In this document: one piece after another, positions 23,441 to 37,100 of the stretch
Layout of the letters: each line of letters starts with the position of its first letter
Position numbering within the stretch: the first letter of the stretch is position 1
Assembly (NCBI RefSeq): GCF_040954835.1
Contig: NC_090703.1
Location: 15,637,444-15,701,443 of the forward strand
Reading direction: 5' to 3'
Length of the DNA stretch: 64,000 nt
Source: Lepisosteus oculatus
Lineage: Eukaryota > Chordata > Actinopteri > Semionotiformes > Lepisosteidae
Position numbers and translations under genes: made by a program
The notes under the pieces: model-generated
The model's input: the letters and a program-made list of their open reading frames with translations, nothing else
Database searches by the model: none
Told to the model about the DNA's origin: nothing

Positions 23441-26400
23441 GTGAGTGAAAAGAAACGTAATATTTTTATGTTCTAAGTTTTGTGTTGGTAAATAAAAACT
23501 CACTGAATAATACATACAGTACTGAGACATGCACTGGTTTTCATATTCTGTTATTACTTGGATACATTATATACATTTTTGTGTTTATAGAAACGCAGTG
23601 ATCTTCTCTTGAAGTGTACAGTACGACTGCTTAAGTGAGACAAGTGTCAGTGCTTTAGGTAGTAAAATCTAAATATATTACACTTTATGGTTTGACTGTA
23701 TCATTTCAGATACAATACATGAGGGGTGTTTCCTTTTTTTTTTGGCCTTTGTCGAAATCCATTTTTATTTCTTCATCCAGTATCTCCATGTCAGTAAATC
23801 AATAATCCATCATCATCTTTCATGCTAAGTTTTTGTCTCAGGTGCACAAAATACAATAAGGTGCTCTTATTGTATTTTGGTATGGTAAAACATTGTAACA
23901 GCATTAAAGCTGGTAGCAGGAATGTGTATTTTTTTAGTTTAGGAAGTGTTGTATATAATATAATAACCTATGACATTACATATAAAATAAAGCAAACTAT
24001 TTGAATAATTAGTTCGGCACATAACGTACATGTGGATGAAAAGTACAGACCTGACGTATAAAGAAAGAATATGATGTATTCATGCCACATGCACGTTGGA
24101 TGATGTTATTATTTGTCCCATAGATGTAATACAGTATATGTACTATAATTTCATGTTAAACTGCTTCACTATAATGCCACTCAATATAGACATTTCGCAA
24201 GACTGGGGCTACCTGAAGGAGAGTAAAATGAGTTCGTGAAATTAGTTTCTATTACAGGTATTTTTTTCATATTTTTAAAATATCAGTTTTTAAAGATAGG
24301 TATTTATAAACTTAGGTTTCCTGTGACATTTCAGAAACAATAAAGCTGTTTCTTTGACTACAGGGCCAGCACATGGGATCTTTCATTTTTTGGTGAAAAA
24401 AATATCCCACTCCGTTCCATTTAAGATATTTGCAGATATTGATTGTTTTCAATGTTCTAATTTTACTATTACTGCTACAAGGGGAAAACGTTTGAATGCT
24501 TTGCAAGTCGTGCAGTAGATCTTAACAAACTAACATTAAAAATATTTATAAGGCTGCATAGGCCATACCTATGCCTATGTTAAATTTTTAATGCTTAGAA
24601 TCTGTCCAGAATCCTGTTTTATATCCTATTGATTCCATTATTAATAGGGTTTTTGTCCTTTTAACAAGATAACATAATTCTATAAAATGTTTGAGATGGA
24701 AAGTGAGGTGGAGAAGCACATTGGTGTAACACAACATTCAGAGTGTAGTGCTTTCCTGTACTATACTGCTTATACAGCATCGTGCAACTCCTGCTTGCTT
24801 TGCCGCTACAGTTCCTTCCAATTTACTGTAACCATTTTCAAGACTTCTCTTGAAAACCTGAACAAGCATTGACATGAGGCAGTCCACAATATGACTTTTC
24901 CTGTATAATATGCCTCTTGTCTGAGAAAAAAGTAAAGACATTAGGCGATCAAGTAGAAGTCTGGTTTCCAAGGAACATTTTACAGCTGGCCTGTGTTGAA
25001 AGCATAAAATAATGCATGGGTCAGTAAACAATGAATTTACAGCCTGGCCACCTACAGTACAACAGTCACATGATCACTTCAAACAGGACATTAGAAATGA
25101 ATGTGTACAGTCAAACAATGTAAATGTTTCCGAGTACAGTGGGTACAGCCCTTGGAGACGGAGTTCAGCATAAAAGCTGGTATAAAATATAAAGCTAATC
25201 AGTTGAACTGACTGAAAGTGGTGCTTTGGTGGTGGCTACTTTCTGTCATGAGCAGAACCTAACACTTTCAGTGGAGGAATTCGGGGGTTTGACACTGTTT
25301 AAAATGTGTACTGCTAATATCCAACCATGAGTCTACAGCAGCAACAGCTAACTTGATGACTTTATCCGATGGACATTGAGGATTCTGAAAAAAATGAATG
25401 AATGGTGATCTCCTATTTCTATCCCCAAAGGCTGAGATTTCATTTTTCTGCATATATACAAAATAGAGTGCAGAGTGCAGCAGAGGAATGGGAACTACAG
25501 TAAGTCTAATTGAAAAAATGAACAAAAAATGTTTGAAGTCTTTTTCATACACCATTACAACTGAAAAGAGATTTTGAAAAGAGTTCCTGTTTTGCTGTAC
25601 TGATGTAATGGGCAGCACCTCACACTGGAAACAACTGACAAATTGTTTTGTCATGGTGAGATAGTTAGTAATGCCAGAGGCAGATCTGGAGAAGAATGAT
25701 ATCTCGATTTCCTCCCACAGTCCAAAGACATACTGGTAGGTTAATTGGCTTCTGGGGAAAATTGGCCCTGTTTTTAGTGTGTACGTTATTGTCTTTGTGT
25801 CTGTGTGCCCTTCCTAGGACTGACATACTGACCAGGGTGTGTCCTGCCTTGTGTCCACTGGCTGGTACAGGCTCTGACTCCCCCACAATCCTGTAGTGGT
25901 TAAAAACTACAGTAGCTATAAAATTAGATGATGGATAGATGAATATGGTGTGTATACACTTTAGTGAAGCAGCAGGAGACATTTTGCCTAGCAAAATAAT
26001 AATAATAATAATAATAAACTTTATTTTATATAGCGCCTTTAAAGGTGGCTTCTCAAAATGCTTTACAGGATGACAACAACAATAAATAAGAAGAATACAC
26101 AAGATAAAACACAATTACAATATATAGAGGAGACCGTGGATGGTGATACTATGAAAAGCAGAGGGGTGAAGAATGGAACCAGTTAAGTAAAGGCTTTTCT
26201 GAAGAAGAGGGTTTTGAGTCTGGATTTGAAGGAGTGTAGAGAAGGTGACTCTCTGATATCCTTGGGGAGAGAGTTCCAGAGCTTGGGGGCATAACAGGAG
26301 AAGGCCCTGTCACCCATACAATGTAGACAGGCTTTGGGGACAGGAAGGAGAGCAGAATTAGAAGAGTGAAGGTTGTGACATGGGGAGTAGGGCGATAATA

Positions 26401-29400
26401 GTTCAGACAGGTACTGAGGTGCCAAGCCATGCAGAGCCTTATAGGTGAGCATGAGGATTTTAAAGTCTACACAGAATTTGACTGGAAGCCAGTGCAAGGA
26501 CTCCAGTATAGGAGTAATGTGAATACTTGTACTTGACCTGGTCAGGATTCTGGCTGCTGAATTTTGGACATACTGCAGTTTGTTCAGAGTAGATTTAGAT
26601 ACCCCAGCGAGTAGAGCATTACAGTAGTCAATTCGAGAGAACACAAATGTGTTGATCAGCTTTTCAGCCACAGTTAATGATAGCATAGGGTGTAGTCTAG
26701 CGATATTTCTATAAAAGATGCTAAGTATGCAAAATATAGGTGTATATCCATTATACTAAAAATAGGAACAACAAAGAATACTGATATAAAAACAACAATT
26801 AGATCCACTTTCTTTCCTGTACAGTTTTATCTGTTTTCTTCTTCACGTTGCTATTCTGATTTCAAATAAAGGACTGGTTTATGGAAAGGAAGCAGCATTA
26901 CCAGATATTTTTTATTTTTAATGTTTTATTCAGTTGCATCATTTAATGGAAACATATTGTCATTCCTGGAACAATATTTCTCATTTAACTTTGCAGAGTT
27001 ACACAAAGAAAACACAAAAAAACTGAGCTTTTTGACAAGTTGTTTTGACAGTCTGTTCTTGGAGATATATAAGTTGGAATCCAATTAGATGAGAAAATAC
27101 AGTCAAATGCCATAAACAGTGTTATCAGATTCCATAATTGGGCTGTTTCTCCTGATCAGATTAGCTATAATGAGACTTGTGCACCTGGGTCTCACATCTC
27201 AAATCTACCTCTTATCAAATCTCCCAGCTGTATGTTGAAACTGTCTGCCAGACACAAGGTAGGTAAACATAAGACTGAATTTGGTGTAGGTTTAATACTT
27301 GTATTGATTCATGAGGGAACAGAGTACCATATAAAATGGAGAAATTAAGCTGTGTAGGAAGAATTGTATGCAATGAAAAGTCCAGACATCTGCCATCAGT
27401 CACAAGAATACCATTGACAAAATAATCAGAAACAATTTAATAATGGAGCAAGCATAATCTGTAAATACCATTATATATGGGAATCTCCATATAATCTGAA
27501 AAACAAAGCACTAAATGTTTCATACTTAATTCAATTGTACGCTTAATGCTTAATTTAAATGTAATACCATGTGACCATAATATATATAGTGAAAATAAAG
27601 TGTATTTAATTGGAGGCAATAGTAAAATTATGCAATGCTTGTGAAGACCATATTTATAAGATTATGTACAGATTTGGTCTCCTAGTTCTAGTCTCCATAG
27701 TCCTTGATAAAGACAAGTGGTGGTGGACTTGGCCTCTAAATATAACCATCTTGTAATAAGTAAAGTGTAATTCCATGCCGAAAAATAGAAAGGAGAAACA
27801 GTGTTTTGGCTGTAGAGACTTCTTCAAGAATCCATCTGAAATATTAGACCACACCTCAGAAGGCCTAGCAGACAAAATGTTGTGTTTCTTTTTTCTCTTT
27901 TTCGGCATGGAATTAACCTTTACTTGTTTCTTTGCAACCAGTGCACACTGATGCAGCTTCTTACTTGAATATATAATTATCACATACTTGGAAAGGCAGA
28001 AGAATCTTAATAGTAGCACATCTTAATCATTACACAAAACAATCTGGTCACTGAACGCCATAATTATGTGCTCAACAGGAAACAAAGACAATGTCATTGA
28101 GTGTGTATTTTACTTGTTTGAAATTAGACAGTGCTGTAGTATTAAGATAATGTTGTCATTGATTCTCTTTCTTCTATTTTAACCATATCAAAAGAAAATA
28201 GAATAATTAGGTTGTACAATGTTATCAATTTCAGAAAAGTGAGACGTTATTTGGCATGCTGCACTGTTCTGCCTCTAGATTTGTGTGATCAGAATCACAT
28301 TTGAAAAGATTTATACATTGACTTGCTGGCAAATGCTTGTTTTTTATGTCTTATAATTCAGACGTAAAGAGCTATGTTTTAAAAGTGTTGTGAAGCTCTA
28401 CCCCATTACAAAGCAATAGGCATGGTGGAGTCCCTTTAAAAATAAAGGCAAAAGCACCTCTCCATTGTTTCATCATTATGAATTGATTCATGATAGACCT
28501 GAAATGCTTCTGAAATCCAAAAATCCATCAGTTACTCTAGTTAATACTTTACCTGTACCCTACCTACCATGTGTCATGGCATGGCATGGTCACTACTAGG
28601 GAACAAAGTGGTGTGGATGGTGAGTGTTACTGCTGGGAGATTGGATTCTGGGGTTTGATTCTAGACTGGAGAACCTTTTGTGTTGCTCTACCTGTTTGTA
28701 GGCTCTACCTGTGTTCGCATGAGTTTTCTCTATATGCTCTGGTTTTCCCCCATCGTCTAAAGACACGCACTTCAGATTACTTAGGGTCCTTACAAATTTC
28801 CCTTCATATCTGTGTGTCAATGAATAAATGTGCATAAGTGGTGTTGGTAGGACTTTCTCCAGTTTCGAGTAACGTCTCACTTCTATATGATGTGGGCCTC
28901 CTCCTTTATGTTAAGTGCTACACAAGTGCTAGAAATGATTGTAACAAGTCCTGGGACTCTTCTTTCCTGACCGTTGACTTCCTTGAAGTGATATGCCCTC
29001 ATCTTTCCTTTCTCTACTGATTTAGCAGACACGCATTATGGCTTAAGCCTACTAAATCAATTTATGTTCATTTATTTGTTACTCCCAAAATGTAAAAAAC
29101 ATTCAAAAGTCATTACATTACATTTTGTTATGTGCATAATTAATTTACTGAAATTACCGAATGTTTGGTAACAGGAATCATGGAAACAGTTTCCATGCAT
29201 GATTGTGTTATTGGAGATCATAGCACCCTGATAGTGTATCATGCTGATTTTCTAAATGAGTAATCTAAATGGAGGCTCTAGTTCTGTGCATGTGTTTTAG
29301 GCAATTTCTAAATAAACCTGGAGACATTTGGAAAAAAGATGATGAGAATGAAAAAGGTGAAATTTATTATTGCATGCAGGTACTGAAATGCATTTTGGGA

Positions 29401-31045
29401 TAATGGTAGCTTTTAAAGCATGAATTCTAAAGTGGACCCTATAGCTTCAGAGCACTGGGCCTAAGAGCTCACATAAAATATAAATGCCAGCTAATTAAAT
29501 TAATCACACACTCTAGGGGACTTCACTGCAATTTCACTGAAACTCCTTGACTTTTTCCAGAAAATGCAGAAAATGTGTTGCAGGATATAATTATATTTGT
29601 AGTTTTTTTAATGCTAAGCACAAAGATTTTTATTTCAGCTGAAACCGTGCTAATCTGTTATTTAGAACATAGCATCCTAGGGGATTTCCATGTGTGTTTA
29701 TGAGTGGTCATAGAGAGAGAGTCTTTATTTGCTCCTCTATGGACAGCATGTTTACTCCATTGTATTTTTTGGACAATCAGTCTGTATAAACTTATGCACA
29801 TTTTGCACATATTTTATTGTTTTTACAGTGACTGTGATCAGCACATTTTTCACACACCTATGTATTTATTTATTTTGTTTGTCTTTTGTTTTATAACTAT
29901 TCTGATGTCTGTTTTGCTTGTCTTGGGCTGGACTGCTGTAACGCATCAATTTCCCTACGAGATTAATAAAGTATTATCTATCTATTTTCCCTGAGGGGGT
30001 AATTTATTAATATGACATTAACAGAAATAAATAATCATTTTGCATTGCATTTTTGAGGCTTTCTGTTATTTTATTTTTTATTTTGTGTTTCATCTGCATT
30101 TATTTATTAGGTTTACTTAATGTTTTGAATATTGCACCTACCATGTGAAAATGCATGGACAACCAAAGAAAAATTAGTATTAAAGTCATGTGGAGGAATG
30201 AGTACCTGGTCAGGTTTTCATATTTGGGTTCTGCATAATTTTCTACCTGTTATTAATGCATCACAGTAGCACATGTGACAAACAGGTCTATTCTTGAGCT
30301 AATCCAGGAGATACTTAAATGCACTCGAGCAGAGCGGTGTTCAAGTGTTTTAACTGAAACCAGCAGAGACTTAACCCCACAGGACATCACTTTATTAACA
30401 TAATTAAAGTGGCAAGTATATCAGATATATTTTAATGGTGTTAATGTTCTGTAACCACTAGGTGACACAAGGAATGCACACATTACACCTCTACTGAGAA
30501 TCATATCACTACATAGTACAGGCTATTGTGAAATATGGAGCAACTGATGTGTTTTATAACACTAAACAATTTTTCTATTTAGCAGTGTGTGAAGTGTCAC
30601 TGCATAAAAACACGAAAAGATGCTGACATAATGCTTTCTAATTTGTAATCACATCTGTTTTTGTACATAAGGTTTCCCCAGTGTTTTGATCTGTGGAACT
30701 TGGGGCTTGATTTTAAAACTTGTGCACATATTCATATTTTCTATCTCTGTGTTAAAACATTTATCCATGATAAATGGATACAGGTATACAGGTAACTGCC
30801 AAAATAAAGGAAATACCAACATAAAGTGTCTTAACAGGGCATTGGGCCACCACAAGCTACCAGCACAGCTTCAAAGCACCTTGGCATTGATACTACAAGT
30901 GTCTGGAATTCCACTGGAGGGATGTAACACCATTGTTACACAAATTCAAGACACCACTCCAGAATCTCCCATAAGTGTTTCATTGGATTGAGATCTGGTG
31001 ACTGGACATATGGTTTACATTGCCTTTGTGCTCATCAAACCATGC

Positions 31046-31108
<63 letters not shown>

Positions 31109-34100
31109 TGCTTACACTTATAGAGCGCTTTTCTGGACACTCCACTCAAAGCACTTTACAGGTAAGGGGGACCCTCCACCACCACCAATGTGCAGCATCC
31201 ACCTGGATGATGCGACGGCAGCCATAGTGCGCCAGAACGCTCACAACACATCAGCTATCCATGGGGAGGAGAGCAGAGTAATGAAGCCAATTCATAGAGG
31301 GGGATTATTAGGAGGCCATGATTGGTAAGGGCCAATGGGAAATTTGGCCAGGACGCCGGGGTTACACCCCTACTCTTTTCGAGAAACGCCTGTCACCACT
31401 TGTGCCCTTGGATGTGGGCATTGTCATCCTGGAAGATTCTACTCTCATCAAGATAGAAGTGTTTCACCATAGGTTGAACGTGATCACTCAGAATGGCTTT
31501 GTCATTATTAAAAGTTTTCTTGCCCTCTAATGGGTTGCATGGACCTAAACCATCCAGGGAAAATGCACCCCATACCATAAGAGCTGGTGGAACCCTTCAC
31601 TGCAAAAACAAGCACTTGAGCTTATAGGCTTCTTTTGGCATGTGCCACACATGTAGTTATCTGCTTGTTGAGAACAGTCTGAAGGATGTCTCATCTGACT
31701 TTGTTCCACTGCTCAATAGACCACTATCTGTGTTCTTTGCACAACCCTATTTGCAAAAGTTATACACTGCAACACAACCATGGTATCCCTCTCTGTGACA
31801 TTCTTAACATTGTGTACTTGATGAAACTGCCTTAGATTGACATTTGCAGTCAGGTGATTGAGAGTTGCTAGTCTGTTTTGCTCATCTGTCTGGAACCAAT
31901 GCATCCGGACATTATGGTCGAGAAGTATGCGCTTTTGTTCACAGATGCCTCTAGGTGACGATATTTTTTCCTCAGACTTCAATCCATCACCACCTTAGCC
32001 ACAGTTCCTCGTGAGACATCAGCAAGTTGTGCAGTCTTCATCACTGAAGCTCCTGCCAAACCTGCCCCAGCAATCACCCCTCTCTCAAAGCCACTGAGAT
32101 CTCTTCTTCTAGCCATGGCAGCCAAAATAATGGGCAATTATTAAATAAATATGAATATTGATTAATATTATTAATAATTATTTTTATACCTGACCCTAAA
32201 CACAATATTGGAATGTTAATTGGTTACAGTAACCACACCAATGTGGAAGCACCTGTATACCCTGTATCCCTTACTTAATCATTTCCTTTATTTTGGCAAT
32301 TTCCTGCATATACAGTACATAAATATAGAACATTGCAAGTTTAAAATCTTGTCCCATAGTTCAGTTAAAAACACCAATAGTTGTGACATTACTTATTATA
32401 ATTTTAAGTAACCTTGTAAATGACAGATCCCATCTGTATGTAAATGCAATGTACTGAAAGTGTTCTTGTGCTGTGCAATGATGTGTTATTTTCAATGTAA
32501 CATTATTGTAAATGATTTAAAGAAAGATGTGCCTTCATGTTTCTTCTACAGGTAATGCCATGGTGTTGTGGTCAACTTGTCGAACGACAGTGTTCAAATC
32601 TGTGACCAACCGCTTCATTAAGAACCTGGCCTGTTCTGGGATTTGTGCCAATTTGGTGTGTGTGCCTTTTGATATTGTCCTGAGCGCCAGCCCTCGCTGC
32701 TGCTGGTGGGTCTACACTCTGCTGTTTTGTAAAGTTATCAAGTTCCTCCACAAGGTCTTCTGTTCGGTGACCATTCTCAGCTTCACTGCCATTGCCCTCG
32801 ACAGGTAAGCTGACTGAGCCAAATGTGCTGAGAAATATATTGTGTGGATTCACATTTAAAATAGAGTTACGCTAGTATTTTTGTTTAATTATTGCACCTA
32901 ATGCTTTATACTGTATCTCAGAAAGGATATGAATGTGTTACAAATGGGGGGTTATGAAAATATTGAAAGTCAAGAGATTGACCGAGTGATAAGGAAATTC
33001 AATAAGTAAAATAATTATTCATAACCCCCATCTTGTAAGTGCTTTTTCCAGAATATACCTGAGCGGTTGGTATAGTTAGAGGCATGTGAATTCTTTGTTC
33101 TCTGGCACAGCTTGGGTGAGAGGAGTAATAATGCAGTCACACTTGATTAAACATTTATTAATGATGACTAGACAGAAACTACGCTGCACACAACAAAATA
33201 TACAACGCACAATTTACTCTATGTACAGTATTTACAAACATGGCAGTTCAGAGGCCGAACATTCTGGTCACTCAGAAAACCCCTTTTAGTGCCTTAAACT
33301 TTTAATGCCTACAGAGGCCAAATAAGAGATGAGCTGCCTTTCTACATAAATGTGATACAACCTGCAGTTAAATCTCTCTCTCTGCACCCCGGATGCCACA
33401 AAACAAATGGGAGCTTATCTCCCTATCCTAAAAATGCACCCTGAGAAGGAAAGAAAATTTCCAACTGTGGTATCTTTTACCCAGGAAACCCAAGTTCCCT
33501 AAAAACTCAGAATAGTAAGCTCTCTCGAGCAAGGCTCAAATACTGAGCTCAAGTCAGGTTTTGTTTGGATGATCATAAAGTAGTCCCAACTCCTCCGGAC
33601 TCTTGTCTCTCTTCTCTCTTCTTCCCAGCTTCTTGTTCTCTCTCTGTGCTCTTAACGTGATCATATAGTGTGTGTTTCTGTACTGCTTATTGACAATTAT
33701 TAACCCACAAGGTTGGTATACCAAGGTAAACTTTACAATTGTTTTTGTGTAGGGCCCCCCCAGACCTCAGCAAACATCCTCTCTGCTTTGAAGCTAGAAG
33801 TGTTTACTCTTCGAGTGTCACAGACTTTCTCTAAAATCTAAGAGACACCTCTCAGTCACCTAAAGCTGTAACAAATGAGAATAGGTCTGAGTAATTTGGC
33901 ATAGCTTAGTGGTAAATGAGCATTTTTTAATTATTACCTCATATTGGGGACAGATCAGTACCAGGAAAGGAAAACTCTTAAGGAAAACTAGGACACTACT
34001 GTAAACGGTTTTTACATTATTAGGCAGAACTAATACTGTTCCGTCTTAGGCCCAGCCTGTAGTCATTAAAGATTAAGGCACTGGAGATAAGAGTACCAGT

Positions 34101-37100
34101 GATGTCCTGGATCAGCTCCAAGCTGGGCTTAAACAGCCTGGGCTACCTTAAGTTACCCAAATAATTCAGTTTGTTGATATGTTCTCATTTGTGTTCACCT
34201 TTTTAGGTGCTGGATTTCAATAGTTTATGATTTGGGTCCCTTCCTGTATGAATAACACTACATAAATGCAAGGAATTATTATTGTTTTGAAATATTGAGA
34301 TGTGTTTTGTCAGTGTTCCTTAATGACTAGAGTATCACTTGATGTCTAAGTAACAGATATTTGAGGATATTTGTTTTAGACTCACTGTCAAACTGTTAAC
34401 TGCTTCAGTACTCCAGATGTCACGGATGCCAGGGGAACAGTCTCCTTGTCCCAGGGTTTAAAAATACACAACAGATTCTGATGTATTAGTAACAAGCATG
34501 TGACAGTAAGACAGACGTTTTCTGATCTAGAAGGTTGTTTGTGTTTTAAAGCAAAATATAACCCTTCAAACATATCTTGCAGTTAGTTAATGGCCTTCTG
34601 ACGAATTCACTTGAAAATCTGTATTATCAAGTAAATAAAAATGACCATTAGCCCAATCCACACACACAGCAGCCTAAAAAATACAGTACACGATAAAACA
34701 GTACATATAGTACAGTTCATTTCAAGTGCACTTTGTGACAAAAACACTGTAAAATGTTATGAGGTGAATATTGTTTCCACAGTATTGCAAGTTCTGTCTG
34801 TGTCCATTGCACTGTATTTCCACTGTTTTTTAATCTCAGTTTAAAGGTTTGAAAGAAACTAGGCAGTATGCTCATAAATAAAAGATAAGGAAATAAAGCC
34901 ATCTGTTGTTTAATGCAAAGAGCTCTGCACTGCAGAAAGGAGGAATTTATGGCAGGAAGCACTGCAGTCTTTTTAATTATTTTTCACCACCCTTTAGCAC
35001 ATAAAGTACATTAAATACAACTCTCCTGCAAGAGCTGTTACAGATTGGGTTTATGAGGCAATGGTTCCTAAGGTCCTTCTACAAGAAAGGAAGGCAGCCC
35101 CTGGGAAATTCTGTCTGCCAGGTCCAGTTGCTGTAAAATTTCACTTAGAACTGGATTAAAAAACAGCACACTATTTAACCTAACATTTTCATTTAAGAAT
35201 GTCTGTTCTGCATTGACTCAGTCAGCAGGCTGCAGTATGGAGTAGTGGTTAGGACTGTGGACCAGAGAGCTTTCGAATAACATGTGAAACACTGCAGCCG
35301 TACATTTTAGAAAGGAACTTCATTTCAGTTTCCTTTGGTAAGATGCTAATGTGTACAAGTGACTTTGGATGAAAGCATTAGCCAAATAAACCTTTTGTAA
35401 TAAATCTTTTTGCTTCACATGAGATATTCTGCAGCCAGGCAAAGGTCTGTAACATTGGAAATTTGCTATTCTACTTTCAAAGATATACACTAGATATCGA
35501 TATTTGCTATTAATAGAAAACCTAAATTTCTGTAAGTGAATTTTAGCCTACTGAAGCAGCAGAAAATATTCTCTGAGCCTTTTTTCTAGATAATACAAAA
35601 GTATATTATTTGTATTTTTATTAGGTTTTCAAGAAAAATGCCTGACCAACAACTATGGTGTCAGTAATTGATGTGATATTTTAAAAGATAATTTTTTTTT
35701 TCTCACCATGTATCAGAACAGCAGTAAGATCCTCTAGGGGATATTGAAATTTGAGCAGGAGTCTTCAAACACTAGGGTTTCCTGGGGTACTGTTGCTTGT
35801 TTAGAATTGCTATGTGTCTAAAACTGAGTTTCAGCATTGAAGCAAACTGGAAAAAAAGTGATTCAGGAAACTGATGTCTGTGAAATGAAGAAGAACAGTT
35901 TTTCTCACTGTATGCAGTGAAGACATATTCTTAAACTGTGATTTGTAAAGGTGTTGTGATTTTGCTAATTGGAATTGCTGATGAGTTCTCAGCACTTGTA
36001 GGATAATGGTTCATTACAGTAAATAGTTTGGGTTTAATTACAAGCTAACAGCTTAATGTGCTATTTTTTGTGGAAATAAAGAGCTAGTTTGGGATCAGTT
36101 TTTATTGCATTTCTGGGGAAAAAGAAGATAACTTGGGGTATAAGATCACCAAACTGTAAAAGCATACTATATGCATACTTTATGTTGAGTACACAGTACC
36201 AACTGAATAGATGGGTTAATGTGTCAAATAAGTAGTATTAAAGATATCAAGCTATCAAGAGACCACAAGACAATACCATATCAATCTGAGTGAACTACAA
36301 AATAGCATTCCTTTTTCTGTTCATTAGAAAGATCATAAATGTTGTGCAGTAAGTAACTACATAATTTCTGACATCAATTTCTTGAACAACAGCCAAAAAT
36401 ACAATCTACTGTATTCTTCAATGTAGGTTGCACTTTAAATGACAAAAGTAAGAGTGTTAACTCATTGAAACACGTTCACATTCTGAACATTTCTCAGTTT
36501 GGGAATAGTTACTGAATGGTGCAATATAAAATACAAGCAGCATTCAATAAAATTGAAGACAGGAGCAAATTATCACTGATCCTAAAGCTGACTCATGCTC
36601 CAAAATCCAGCAGTGAGTGTAAAAAATGTCGGAGGAGTGTGGAAATGCTAACCCTAACCCTACAGTAGCTGGGGTTTCAACTCCTCAAACTAAAATATAT
36701 GAGTGTAAAACAATCAATCAAAGCAATCAAAGCCAGTGATAAAACATTTTGGAAATGTACAGTATCTTCTTCAAACATTTGTCTACTTTAGGCAATTTTT
36801 CAGTTAGCTGAGAAAAACTATTGAAATGGTACCTAAATGTGAATCAGGTTTAGGCCAGTGTAGGGTTAGGGTTACAAGAACCTTAAATGTTTAATGCAGT
36901 AATAATTCTGTTTGCATTTTAAATGACAAAGTTAAGAGTGTTTACCCGTTAAAACAGGTTTCTGAAAACATACACAATACAAGCAGCTAAATGTCTCGAA
37001 AAATAAAATTGAAGAGAGGAGCAAATTATCACAGATCCTGTGATCTTGACTTAGGCCCCCAAATCCAGCAGTGAGCATAAGAAATGTCAGAGTGGTGTGG

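Noticed and set aside
26183-26686. Host gene for the 167-residue minus-strand frame
   Set aside because: The protein is the C-terminal part of an L2 LINE reverse transcriptase, with LINE 3' UTR and (TTA)n tail attached.
31047-31108. CRISPR-like or functional short repeat array
   Set aside because: A simple (TAA)n tail of a SINE; there are no spacers.
31393-31982. Host genes for minus-strand frames in gpr176 intron 1
   Set aside because: They are broken pieces of a Tc1 transposase lying between Tc1 inverted repeats.
36645-36665. Interstitial telomere array
   Set aside because: Only two to three CCCTAA units at a time, inside the 480-bp tandem repeat; too short to be called telomeric.
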